Of a stretch of 64,000 nt of DNA, positions 45,195-55,142 are shown piece after piece. The first letter of the stretch is position 1; every line of letters begins with the position of its first letter. The notes under the pieces were generated by a model. That model was not told where the DNA came from and did no database searches. It worked only from the letters and a program-made list of their open reading frames with translations. The translations under genes and the position numbers were made by a program. Source of the stretch: Vigna angularis (taxonomy: Eukaryota; Streptophyta; Magnoliopsida; Fabales; Fabaceae); assembly GCF_016808095.1 (NCBI RefSeq), contig NC_068972.1:29008289-29072288 (forward strand), given 5' to 3'.

Positions 45195-45926
45195 GTACAT
45201 GGGACTTGCTTGCTGCTACCGATACTCATTTTCGGCTAGTAGATGTTTTTTAAGTTTACATATTTTGTTTTTCGGGTTTTATACTTAAACTTTTAACTCC
45301 TTCCTATCAAGAGTGCTCTCTTGTGTTGGAACTGTTGTTCCTACTGGTAAGTGTTCTAGGTCTAAATTTGCAGGGTAGCTTGTTATGAATATATGCACAC
45401 ACAAACACATGTATGATTGAATATATATGCTTTGAGTCTACTAAGATACAAGTGCACATTATGTGACTTATATACCTACTACAAACGTATGTATAAATCT
45501 TGTTGTCTTCTTTCTTATCATTGTCTTCCCCTTCATTGTGGACCAGTTTGTCTTAGGATCCAAGTGAATAAAGAGAATAAGGAATTCAAGGTAAAATTTC
45601 TTGTCTTGTCTATTTTTATCTTTCAATTGATATATTATAATTGAGAACCTTCAATTACCCTTGCAAGTTGCAACCCGTAAGATTTTTTTGGTTTGGTTTC
45701 TTTTATTCGTTATGTTTATGTTTATGGAATTGGAATTTTTATTTTGTTTATTATGCAACCATGTAGCTGCTTGATTACATCATAAAATGTTTAATACATT
45801 GCATAAATTATGTTGCACTCACAATATAAGAATTGGTTGTTATGGTAGTGAACTTATGAGGCGTCTTAAAATATTGTATGAATTTTCTAATGCCAAGTTC
45901 ACTTTTTCTTCCATTATGTTTATACA

Positions 45927-46086
45927 GATGAAGGCGTCTTTAAAGGGTGATTTTTATAAGCCAACATTTGGTGGCTTTATGGACTTGGATTTGACAAAGG
46001 ATAAGAAAATTTCTCTTAGGCAAGCTCATCTTTTTGTGTTCAACAATGGCACTGGACCAATCACCATGGAAAAGGATGAGACATGA
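45927..46086 (+). pseudogene. Third captured exon-like piece, unrecognised
   Basis: After an acceptor-like TTTATACAG the frame reads [20 protein letters not shown] ... [20 protein letters not shown] and stops at 46086. It looks like real protein code by composition, but I do not recognise the parent gene. Confidence 0.45.
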
Positions 46087-46349
46087 AATCTGCTCAAATA
46101 AAATGATTAGCTAGAAATCAATTAGGATGGGACATGAAATCTGCTCAGGGCATGGAGATACTGCCTCGGTTCCTTTTGAACCGAGGCGTAAAGTTCTTCC
46201 AAAAAAAAAAAAACAAAAAATCTACTGCATCGGCCTTTGAACCGAGGTAAAATCCTACAACTTTTTGCCTTGCTTTTATATGCCTCGGTTCAGGAACCGG
46301 TGTCTATGGACGAAAATAGCCGCTGCCGTTGCCCCTGACTGCACTAGTG

Positions 46350-46740
46350 ACAGTACTATGATAGATTTACTTCTTACATGTATGATTAGATTTTTTCTTA
46401 TTATATCATTTTATTCTTATATTATTATTCCATTCAAATATTTTATTCTTATATGTCATTTTTTTTCACATGTTATATTTTTAGTTTAATTGCTTATTTT
46501 GTCTTCAATTTCGTTTAAATGTGTTGCGTCTCCACTTGGTAAAATTTATCTCAATTAAATCCCTTACGATAACTTTTTTATTCTCTCTCCCACAGACCTT
46601 TTACTTCTTTTAATCAATGCTATCTTTTCATCCTTTTGTAATAAAAAAAATGTGTGAGAAAGAAAATAATCTTTATTAATGAAAGGGTCACCTCCTTATT
46701 AAATGATTCTCTTCTCCCTTCCATGTGTGAATAGAGATGA
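46350..46740. other. AT-rich spacer
   Basis: No gene, terminal repeat or known motif seen. Confidence 0.35.
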
Positions 46741-46807
46741 AAAAAGATGAAGAAATCTGGTGCAAGTTGAAGTTGAGCAGTGTTTTGGGTGCAAAAGAGT
46801 GACTATT

Positions 46808-47125
46808 AATCGATTATAGAGGGCTATTTATAGAAAGGATTCGAAAACTAGCAGTTTATGGCCGTTTATAGCCATTTATAGTCGTCGTAACGACTCTATT
46901 TTGGGCTCTGCACGCTTGATAATCGATTATTGTAAGTGATAATCGATTATCTGTCCATAAGTTAATTTCCAGAAATTGCATGATAATCGATTATTTGTTC
47001 ATAAATGCCCAGTTTTGGGTTTGAGTCAAGATAATCGATTATTCCATAGGATAATCGATTATTTGTGATTATGAGGCTTTTTTCAAAAGCCAAGAATAAT
47101 CGATTATCTGTTCAGATAATCGATT
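46808..47125. promoter_or_regulatory. Cluster of eight AATCGATT palindromes
   Basis: AATCGATT at 46808, 46921, 46941, 46985, 47033, 47053, 47098 and 47118. Six of them form three pairs exactly 20 bp apart. Most are embedded in ATAATCGATTAT. A recurrent site for a dimeric DNA-binding protein is a possible reading. Confidence 0.6.
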
Positions 47126-47173
47126 AAATACGTTGAAGTTACGAAAAATCCAAAAACTGTAGAATTATTAATT

Positions 47174-47412
47174 CTAAGACATGTCTAACACTCCTAACTC
47201 TCGTCTGAGTTCATAGAATCTATCCTTAGGCAATGCTTTTGTAAATATGTCTGCTAATTGATGCAAGGTATCAATGTATTCTATTTGGCAATCTTCTTTT
47301 TGAATATGGTCTCTTAAGAAATGATGTCTAATCTCAATATGCTTAGTTCTTGAGTGCATTATAGGGTTCTTGGTTAGGTTTATAGCACTAGTGTTGTCAC
47401 ATTTTAGGGACC
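47174..47412 (-). pseudogene. pol: Copia RNase H C-terminal fragment
   Basis: About 79 codons ending GVLDMS before a stop at 47174. Contains NTSAINL and MHSRTKHIEIRHHFLRD, the C-terminal part of copia RNase H. Truncated at its N-terminal side. Confidence 0.82.
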
Positions 47413-47431
47413 TTGGTTAGGTTTAAACGGA

Positions 47432-48444
47432 CTAGACCACTTGGACTTCAACTTTCCAGGTAAAAGTTTTAGTCGTGAATTGAACTTCTGGATTAAAGAT
47501 TTTTTTCACCAGCTTCCTGTCATGATAAAACTTCAGATTTTCTTTGTAATTCTTGGAGGAATCATATGCATGCAGCCTCATCTCCTCAAGCTCAATAATT
47601 TGCCTTCTCCTCTTTTCTGCAGTGTCACTAGGATCAAAATTCAAGAATTTTATGGCCCACAGAGCTCGATGTTCCATCTTCACCGGAAGGTGACATGCCT
47701 TTCCATAGACCATTTGGAAAGGAGATAATCCAATAGCTGTCTTCATTGCAGTTCGATATGCCCAAAGAGCATCATCTAACTTCTGAGACCAATCCTTTCT
47801 TGATGAAGCAACTGTCTTTTCTAGAATCCTCTTTATCTCCCTTTTAGAAACCTCAACTTGCCCATTTGTCTGTGGATGATAAGGTGTAGCTACCTTGTGT
47901 CTCACACCATAGTGCTTGAGTACCTTTGCAAGCTGAAAATTGCAAAAATGAGATCCTCCATCACTAATGAGTACTCTGGGTGTTCCAAACCGGGAGAAAA
48001 TTTTCCTTTTCAGAAATTTAATAACAGTGCCAAAATCATTCTTGGGACAGGCCAGAGCTTCAACCCATTTACTCACATAATCCACTGCCACCATTATGTA
48101 TTCATTATTGATCAATGGTGGAAAAGGTCCAACAAAATCTATGCCCCAGCAATCAAAAACTTCAACCTCTAATATGCCTTGCAGTGGAATTTCATGACGT
48201 TTGGAAATAGTACCCATTCTTTGACACTTATCACAATTCCTGGCATGATTATGAGCATCTTTAAACAGAGTAGGCCAATAAAATCCTGACTGGAGCACTT
48301 TTACAGCTGTTCTCTCTCCACTAAAATGCCCCCCATAAGGTGAGTCATGACAGTGCCATAAAATTCCTTCCACTTCTTCCTTAGTCACACAACGCCTCAG
48401 AAGGTTATCTGCTCCAATTTTGAACAAGTAAGGATCATCCCAAA
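47432..48444 (-). pseudogene. pol: Athila-type integrase fragment
   Basis: Open minus-strand frame: DDPYLFKIGADNLLRRC, zinc-finger region HDSPYGGHFSGERT ... ARNCDKCQRMG, core Asp in CWGIDFVGPFPP, second Asp in VLISDGGSHF, Glu in HPQTNGQVEVSKREIKRILE, then WSQKLDDALWAYRTAMKT. All three catalytic residues appear kept. It is separated from RNase H by a solo LTR at 48445-49228, and the frame ends at 47432 near the junction with the copia relic. Confidence 0.88.
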
Positions 48445-49228
48445 TGATGGAAACCTAATGAGGCAAGCCATCCAAAGGAGTATTAACTCATGCTAAGGCT
48501 AGGAAAAGAAAGTTGAAGAATAACTTTTAAAGGCTCTTTCTTGATTTTCTTTCTCTATGTCTTAGAAGGATTCCTCTTATAATACTATATGGTTGTTTTG
48601 TTTTGTAGGATACAATAAAGGCAAGAACCTTGGTCAACCAATCAGATTTGGGAAAAACATTCTTCATGAAATCAGCATCAGGGTCTCTCAAGCGCCCTTA
48701 GACAAGGGGCTCCAACTTAGATGCACCAAATGGACTTCCTGGCTCACGTGTGCTCCAACGTCCTAAGACAGGGGGGTTCCAGCGCCAGCGGAACAACCTG
48801 AAGCACGTTTTGGCAGCACTGTCTACGTGACCCAGCATGCTTCCCGTGACCCAACTGACTTGACCTTCAAGCTCGTCTTCTATTTTGAATTTTGGAGGGA
48901 AATTAACTCAGAATTGAGGCCCTTGTTCACCTATAAATAAGAGGGACTCCCCTTTGTAATTCTGACTTTTGAGCTTTAGTGAAATGCTGCAGAATTTGAT
49001 TCCAGCCCTATATGCTCTTGAGTCACTCTTTCTCTTCACTTTCTCTTCCCTTTCCTCTAGCTTCCTTCCATAGTAGGAAGGCCTTCTGAGCTGAGAGGTC
49101 GCTACACACACTCCTTCCATTAAAAACACACCAAAACACAACTTATCTTCATTCATTCTGCTGCACCATCATTGCTTGGTGTTTGGAGTTGCTACCTACG
49201 AGTTCCAATCCTAAGCAGGCTTCCATCA
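48445..49228 (+). repeat. Solo LTR with TSD CCAAA inside the Athila pol
   Basis: 784 bp with perfect inverted ends TGATGGAA and TTCCATCA, flanked by CCAAA at 48440-48444 and 49229-49233. A TATA box (CTATAAATAAG) lies near 48932 on the plus strand. It splits the pol frame between RNase H and integrase. Confidence 0.85.
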
Positions 49229-49233
49229 CCAAA

Positions 49234-50290
49234 TGAACTGTTTGTAAAAAAAATTTCTTTGTTGCCATATCAGCAAACCACGACCTTTGTTGGATATACA
49301 TGAGTGTTTCATATGAGAAAGATTCCCAAATTTCTGCTACCTTGCTTGTGACATCACTGTTAACCAACCGAGATAAGTGATCAACAATTACATTTTCACT
49401 TCCCTTCTTGTCACGGATTTCCACATCAAATTCTTGTAACAAAAGTACCCATCTAATCAATCGCGGCTTGGAATCCGGCTTGGTTAGCAAGTACTTTATA
49501 ATTGCATGGTCAGTGTAGATAATCACTTTAGACCCAATGAGATAAGGTCTAAATTTCTCCAAGGCATCCACAATAGCAAGCAATTCTTTCTCTGTAGTGG
49601 CATAATTCAGTTAGGCTTCATTCAAAACCTTGCTTGCATAATAAATAGTGTGAAATACCTTCTCTCTTCTCTGACCAAAAACAACACCTATGGCATAATT
49701 ACTGGCATCACACATCAGCTCAAAATGTTGATTCAATCAGGAGCTACAATTACTATAGCAGAAATCAATTTTTTCTTCAAAACATCAAACACCTTAAGGC
49801 ACTCATCATCCGTCACAAATGGTGCGTCCTTAACAAGGATGCTTCTTAGGGGCTTGGCAATCTTTGAAAAGTCTTTGATGAATCTCTATAAAAACCAGCA
49901 TGACCCAAAAAGCTTTTGATTCCTTTCAAATTGGTTGGTGGTGGGAGTTTTTCAATGACTTCCACTTTGGCTTTATCAACCTCAATTTCCCTGGAAGAAA
50001 TTTTATGACCCAAAACAATCCCTTCCGTTACCATAAAGTGACATTTTTCCCAATTGAGAACAAGATTGGATTGGGTGCATCTTTTAAGTACAACATCCAG
50101 GTTAGAATAACACTCATGAAAGGAACTGCCAAACACTGAAAAATCATCCATAAAGACTTCAATGCATTTTTCTATTAAGTCTGCAAAGATTGCCTGCATA
50201 CACCTCTGAAAAGTAGCTGGAGCATTATATAACCCAAACGACATTTTTCTGTAAGCAAAAACTTCAAATGGGCAAGTAAAGCCTAACGTG
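49234..50290 (-). pseudogene. pol: Athila-type reverse transcriptase and RNase H fragment
   Basis: Minus-strand order: FTCPFEVFAYRKMSFGLYNAPATFQRCM, the RT active-site motif VFMDDFSVFG near 50140, ECLKVFDVLKKKL, CDASNYAIGVVFGQRR, and RNase H to HLSRL near 49360. Stop codons occur near 49745 and 49613 and frames are otherwise mostly open. The RT N-terminal half is cut at 50290 by element E and should continue beyond the window. Confidence 0.85.
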
Positions 50291-51616
50291 TGATAACGGT
50301 TGAAAACATCATTATCTATGATGTAATTTTAATACTAAATGCATCCTTTTCTGCTTAGAAACTTGCTTGGAATCATGCTTTTCTGTTAAATTGTGTGAAT
50401 AAGAGAGTTGAGGTTGAATTTGATGATTTTATGACTAATTCCCTTTGTTTTGATAGAAAATGAGTTAATATGAAAAGCAGGGATAAAATGCTAAGGAGAT
50501 AGAGCTCAGAAAGGTCCAGAAAAAGCACCAGAAGGAAAGAAGCTCGAGGCTTGGGCGCCCTTTTTGGAGGCTTAAGCGCAGGAAGTGCCGCTCACCGCCC
50601 AGGCACCCCTTTTTGGGGCGCTTGAGCGCCAGATGTAAAGGCTTGGGTGACCTTTGCGAGGCTTGAGTGTGGAAGACCACCGCTCGCCGCCCGGGCACCC
50701 TAAATGGGGCGCTTGAGCGTCGGTGACTCAGGCTTGGGGTTTGTTTCTGTTCTGCTTCTGTTCTATTTAAAGGACTCCGGCGTCCTAGGTCTTGTATCTC
50801 TGGCTGGAGCAGCACAACAACACACTCTTCCACTCTCTGAAGGCGGATTTGGATGCGAAAGCGTCCTTCCTCTACTTTTAAGGTTTTTCTATCTCATGCT
50901 TTTCCATTATTCATCTAGTTTCTCCATGTCTATGGGGAACTAAACTCTATTTGTTGTTGGGGAATGATGCAACCTCTTGAACTCTCATGTATTTGAATTG
51001 ATTCTTAATTCCATATGTTTTTTTCATTAATTGTTAGAGTAATTCATCTATGCTTACTACATGCTTTGTTTAACTCATTCATCGCATGATTTATGAATTG
51101 CATGAGTGTCGGGAGGTTCCTTACAATTCAGGTTCTTGTTGAATTCTCCCAAGAGTAATATTTCTCAGGGATGAGGGTATGAGTCTTGGTCGTCTTAAGC
51201 TCTTAATCTTCACATTTAATTTCTAGGAATGCTAGGAATTGCATGAACTGGTGGATAAGGACAGGCTTATTCGCAGGGGATCGGGTTTAGGTGATTTAGT
51301 GAGTGACGTTAACATTAATGCATAAAGAAGAATTCTTACATACATGAGAGGGAACTTGGTGAAATCTAACCCCAACAACATACTCATCTCAATATAAACA
51401 ACATCTGTTCATCTTTGTATTACTCTGCTAGTGATCAAACTACATTCATATTTAATTTTCCGTTGTTGCATCTTAAACGAATGATTTCATTTTATTTAAG
51501 TCTTAATTAATCGAGTCATCACTTAACTGTTTAGTGCCGAGAGTCTTCTGGGATACGATACTTGGTCTTACCGTTTTATATTACTTGTGCGATTTGGTAC
51601 ACTTGTCAATCCATCA
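50291..51616 (+). repeat. 5' LTR of element E
   Basis: 1326 bp, TGATAACGG...CCATCA. The terminal hairpin is decayed here. Upstream of a TATA-like TATTTAAAGG (near 50765) is a GC-rich block including the perfect palindrome GGCGCT-TG-AGCGCC at 50617-50630. The CGATACTTGGTCTTACC block is kept near 51557. Confidence 0.85.
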
Positions 51617-51625
51617 ACAAGTTTT

Positions 51626-51643
51626 TAGCGCAGTTGCCGGGGA
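51626..51643 (+). other. Primer-binding site of element E, two changes
   Basis: TAGCGCAGTTGCCGGGGA matches the tRNA-Asp-type site of A and C at 16 of 18 positions. Confidence 0.75.
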
Positions 51644-51779
51644 CTCACAGTTTAAACTATTCTATTTGTGTGATTCTTGATTAACTTTGACTTTATTTTT
51701 GTATCTTATTTTTAATTTGTGTTTTGTGTCAATTATTTTACTTTTTCTGCTAACAAATTTTCTAGGGTTTTGTGTCTAG

Positions 51780-52163
51780 TTTCTGCAGGATACAGTTACA
51801 ACAAGGAGCAACAAAAGTGATGAACCTCTTCTTGAAGGACTTGAGACTAGTAGGAGGCCAAGATGAAGAATATTATCTAGAGAACCTTCTCTAAAAGGAA
51901 TTTCACAGGACTTAAAATCTGATCAGGAAAGCATGGAAAACAATGGTGCTAGGCGTACTTTGGCAGATTATGCAACAATGGTTGGCCCTCATCATTTTAA
52001 CAGCATTGCAAAGCCAAGGGTCAATGGCGCAAGTATGGAGATGAAGCCTGCGTTGATCCATCTAGTGAAAAGGAACCAGTTCAATGGAATGTCTAATGAA
52101 AGTCCATATGAGCATCTGACCACTTTTAATGAGATCTGTAATACTGTAAAGCTGAATGGAGTG
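51780..52163 (+). pseudogene. gag: Gag N-terminal part of element E
   Basis: Frame reads TRSNKSDEPLLEGLETSRR, one TGA stop, then MENNGARRTLADYATMVGP ... LIHLVKRNQFNGMSNESPYE ... EICNTVKLNG, the matrix/capsid start of Athila-type gag. It is cut at 52163 by element C. Confidence 0.8.
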
Positions 52164-52839
52164 TGATAACAGTTGAAAAACTATTATTTTTATACTTAAA
52201 ATTGACTTCAATTACAACCTTTATGACTTAGAAATTAACTTGAACTCATGATTTTGTTGAATTGTTGGAAATAAGAGAGTTGGACAGGTTTTATGCTTGA
52301 TTTCCTTGTTTTTGCAGGTTTTGAGATGAAATTGATTAAAGAAGTGAAGTGGGATAGAGATGGAATCAGAAAAGGACACAAAAAGTGCAAATGAAGAGAA
52401 TCAGCAAGTACCGCTCAACACTAATTACCGCTGAGCGACACTTTTCAGTACCCGTTGGCACCACTAAGGGGAAAAATGGCACTAAGGGGAAGAATTGACA
52501 CGCGCTACTACCGCTGAGCGGTATTTACTGTTAAGCGGCACTTTTCTGGGCTTGGGCCTACATTTCTGTATTTTTTAGAATAGTGTATAAGCTTTAGGAC
52601 GTTCTAGGGTTTGTATCTTTGGTTGGAACGAAGCAGAAACACATTTTTCACCCCTTGGGGGTAGAATTGGAGATGGTGACGACTCTCCTCTTCTCTTTCT
52701 CGGGTTTTTCTATCTCTTCCATTCTTTCATTCCATTGTTCATCTAGTTCTTCCCTGACGATGGAGAACTAAACTTATTTTGTTGTTGGAGAATCAATGTA
52801 AATCCTTAGAAACTCTCTTGTATGGAATTTGTTCTTCAA
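52164..52839 (+). repeat. 5' LTR of element C, first part
   Basis: Matches the start of the LTR at 60656 up to TTTGTTCTTCAA, where CRM-like sequence takes over. The rest of the LTR except its last 49 bp is missing. Confidence 0.85.
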
Positions 52840-54255
52840 GATCATTTGGAGAACATAAAAGAATTGTATACTCAAGATAGTGACTTTGCCACTTTATATG
52901 AGGAATGTTTGCAAAAACCACAAGGAGGATTCTATGTGAGAGATGGGTATCTTTTTAAAGAGGGCAAAATTTATATACCCCAAGGCTCACAAAGAAAACT
53001 CCTTGTCAAAGAAATGCATGAGGGAAGGTTGATGGGGCATTTTGGGGTTGATAAAACCTTAAGCATGCTAAAAGAGAAATTCTTTTGGCCCCACATGAGG
53101 AGAGAAGTCCAAAGGCATTGTTTCAAGTGCATTACTTGTTTAACATCCAAATCTAGAGCAATGCCTCATGGTCTTTACACTCCCTTACCCATTGCTTCAA
53201 CTCCTTGGGAAGATATTAGCATGGATTTTGTCTTAGGACTACCCAAAACATCAAGGGGTTTTGATTCTATTTTTGTGGTTGTGGATCGTTTTAGCAAAAT
53301 GGCTCATTTTATACCATGCCACAAGATAGATGATGCAAGTAATGTGGCTAGGTTATTCTTTCGAGATGTGGTTAGACTTCATGGACTACCTAGGGTCATC
53401 ATTTCTGATAGAGATTCAAAATTTCTTAGTCACTTTTGGAGAACCTTATGGTCTCGATTAGGGACTAAGCTGTCTTTCTCTACTACTTGCCATCCTCAAA
53501 CAGATGGTCAAACTGAAGTAGTAAATAGATCTCTATCCACTCTATTAAGAGTAGTCCTCAAGGGTAACCATAAATCTTGGGATGAGTATCTTCCACATGT
53601 GGAGTTTGCTTATAATAGGGTAGTTCATCGAACTACAAAAATATCTCCTTTTGAGGCTGTATATGATTTTAATCCTCTCACACCTATGGATTTGATTCCC
53701 TTACCTTCTTCACATGAGTTTGTTCATCAAGAGGGAATATCTAAATCCAAATTCATTAAAACTTTTCATGAGAGGATTAGTAATCAAATACAACTACAAA
53801 GTGAGAGATATGCTAAGTATCATAATAAGGGTAAAAAGGAAGTCATTTTCAATGAAGGTGACTTGGTTTGGCTTTACCTTCGAAAGGAAAGATTTCCTAT
53901 TCAAAGGAAGTCCAAATTAAGTCCTCGAGGAGATGGCCCTTTTAAAGTCCTTAAGAAGGTCAACAATAATGCTTATCAATTAGACCTTCCATCAGAATAT
54001 GGTGTCCATTCTACTTTTAATGTTACTGATCTTCATCCTTTTGCAGGAGTTGATACAGATGATGATTTAGATTTGAGGACAAATCCTCTTCAAGGGGAAG
54101 GAGATGATGACTTAGGGCATGGACCTATTACTAGAAGTATGGCTAGAAGAATTCAAGAAGAGCTTGAAGATATGGACACAACAGGACACGTTCTTTTCCT
54201 TCAATTTAAGTGGAATTTGAAGACAACAAGAGAAGGGGTAAAACTGTCCAGTTGA
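52840..54255 (+). pseudogene. pol: CRM-like integrase region, open frame
   Basis: An uninterrupted frame of about 470 codons: pre-integrase GFYVRDGYLFKEGKIYIPQGSQ, zinc finger GHFGVDKTLSML ... CFKCITCLTSKS, first Asp in ISMDFVLGLP, second in IISDRDSKF, Glu in [20 protein letters not shown], then GDLVWLYLRKERFP and PRGDGPFKVL, ending GPITRSMARRIQEELED. Catalytic residues are kept although RT and everything upstream are missing. Its apparent start ATG (52822) belongs to LTR sequence of element C. Confidence 0.85.
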
Positions 54256-54782
54256 TGATCAAAGTTGCTAGCTACACCACCACTCTTTGCTAAGCACACC
54301 ACGACAGCATCTCCGCCCCTCAACACCACCAGCTCACGTGCTTCTTTAGTTTTTAGCACATTTTTCATAAGACTTTCACATTTTACACATGGGTCATTCC
54401 CTTCCTTCCTCGTTGCAGCTCCATGGATCACATATAAATTCATGGTAGCTACCAAGATACTTTTGGATAAATGAAATTCTGCTGAGATTTGCTTTTGCCA
54501 ACTCTCCCTCCAAAAGTCATTACATGCTTAAACCTTCCCTGCAACTTCCTTCCTTGTAGGGACGGCTGCCTGAGTTGTAGTCACTCCCTGAGCATAGCAT
54601 CCATCTCCATTAATCTCACAGTACATTTCCTCCGCTGCCATTACCACATCTGCCATATCTCTGTTGGAGCTACCGAGAATCACTCTTAGTTGAATCTCGA
54701 AGTGCCTTTCTCGAAGTCCAGTACAGTTCCGTTGAACCAGATCTCTCGGATCAGTAGATAAGCTACCATGCATCAGTCATCA
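54253..54782 (+). repeat. 3' LTR of the CRM-like fragment
   Basis: 530 bp bounded by TGATGA and TCATCA, overlapping the integrase stop codon and preceded by AGAGAAGGGGTA. It is followed by GTTAA of the element C LTR. Confidence 0.65.
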
Positions 54783-54831
54783 GTTAACAAGTTTTTGACT
54801 CCGTTTTCGGGGATTGAAAATTTGTTCATCA
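54783..54831 (+). repeat. Last 49 bp of the 5' LTR of element C
   Basis: Matches the end of the 3' LTR (62461-62509) with two or so differences. Confidence 0.85.
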
Positions 54832-54837
54832 AGTTTT

Positions 54838-54855
54838 TGGCGCCGTTGCCGGGGA
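54838..54855 (+). other. Primer-binding site of element C
   Basis: TGGCGCCGTTGCCGGGGA, identical to that of element A. Confidence 0.88.
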
Positions 54856-55142
54856 CTCGTGGTTTAACTAGTCTATTTGTGTGATTTTTGATTATTTTTG
54901 ACTTGTTGTGAATTTTGTTTTTCTATTTTTATTTTTCTGTTTTTATTTTCTGTGTTCTGTTTTTAGTTTTTATTTTTGTTGTTATTATTTTATTTTATTT
55001 TATTTTCTCTTTTTATTTTTCGGTTTTTATTTTCTTTTTTTATTTTCTATCTTCTTATCTTTTCAATTATATCTTTTGATTATTTCTTCTCTTTTCTATC
55101 TTTTTGTGCTAACAAAATTTTCTAGGGTTTTGTTTCCTTGTG

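Larger units (their letters stand above)
43429..46349. mobile_element. Non-autonomous CACTA transposon carrying host gene pieces
   Basis: Starts CACTAGT and ends ACTAGTG with ACA duplicated at 43426-43428 and 46350-46352, the 3-bp signature of CACTA elements. Subterminal regions carry repeated TGCCTCGGTT/AACCGAGGCA words (near 43535-43810 and 46160-46300), the likely transposase-binding repeats. No transposase is encoded. Inside are exon pieces of at least two cellular genes with intron-like sequence retained, so capture was from genomic DNA. Confidence 0.9.
46741..47412 (-). mobile_element. 3' end of an antisense copia element
   Basis: The RNase H end of copia pol (47412-47174, NTSAINLTKNPIMHSRTKHI ... 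LADIFTKALPKDRFYELRRELG) is followed on the minus strand by non-coding LTR-like DNA rich in AATCGATT. The upstream part is cut at 47412 next to the Athila integrase. Confidence 0.7.

Noticed and set aside
50465..50943. Open frames on both strands in the LTR of E
   Set aside because: They translate the GC-rich palindrome block and promoter region of an LTR.
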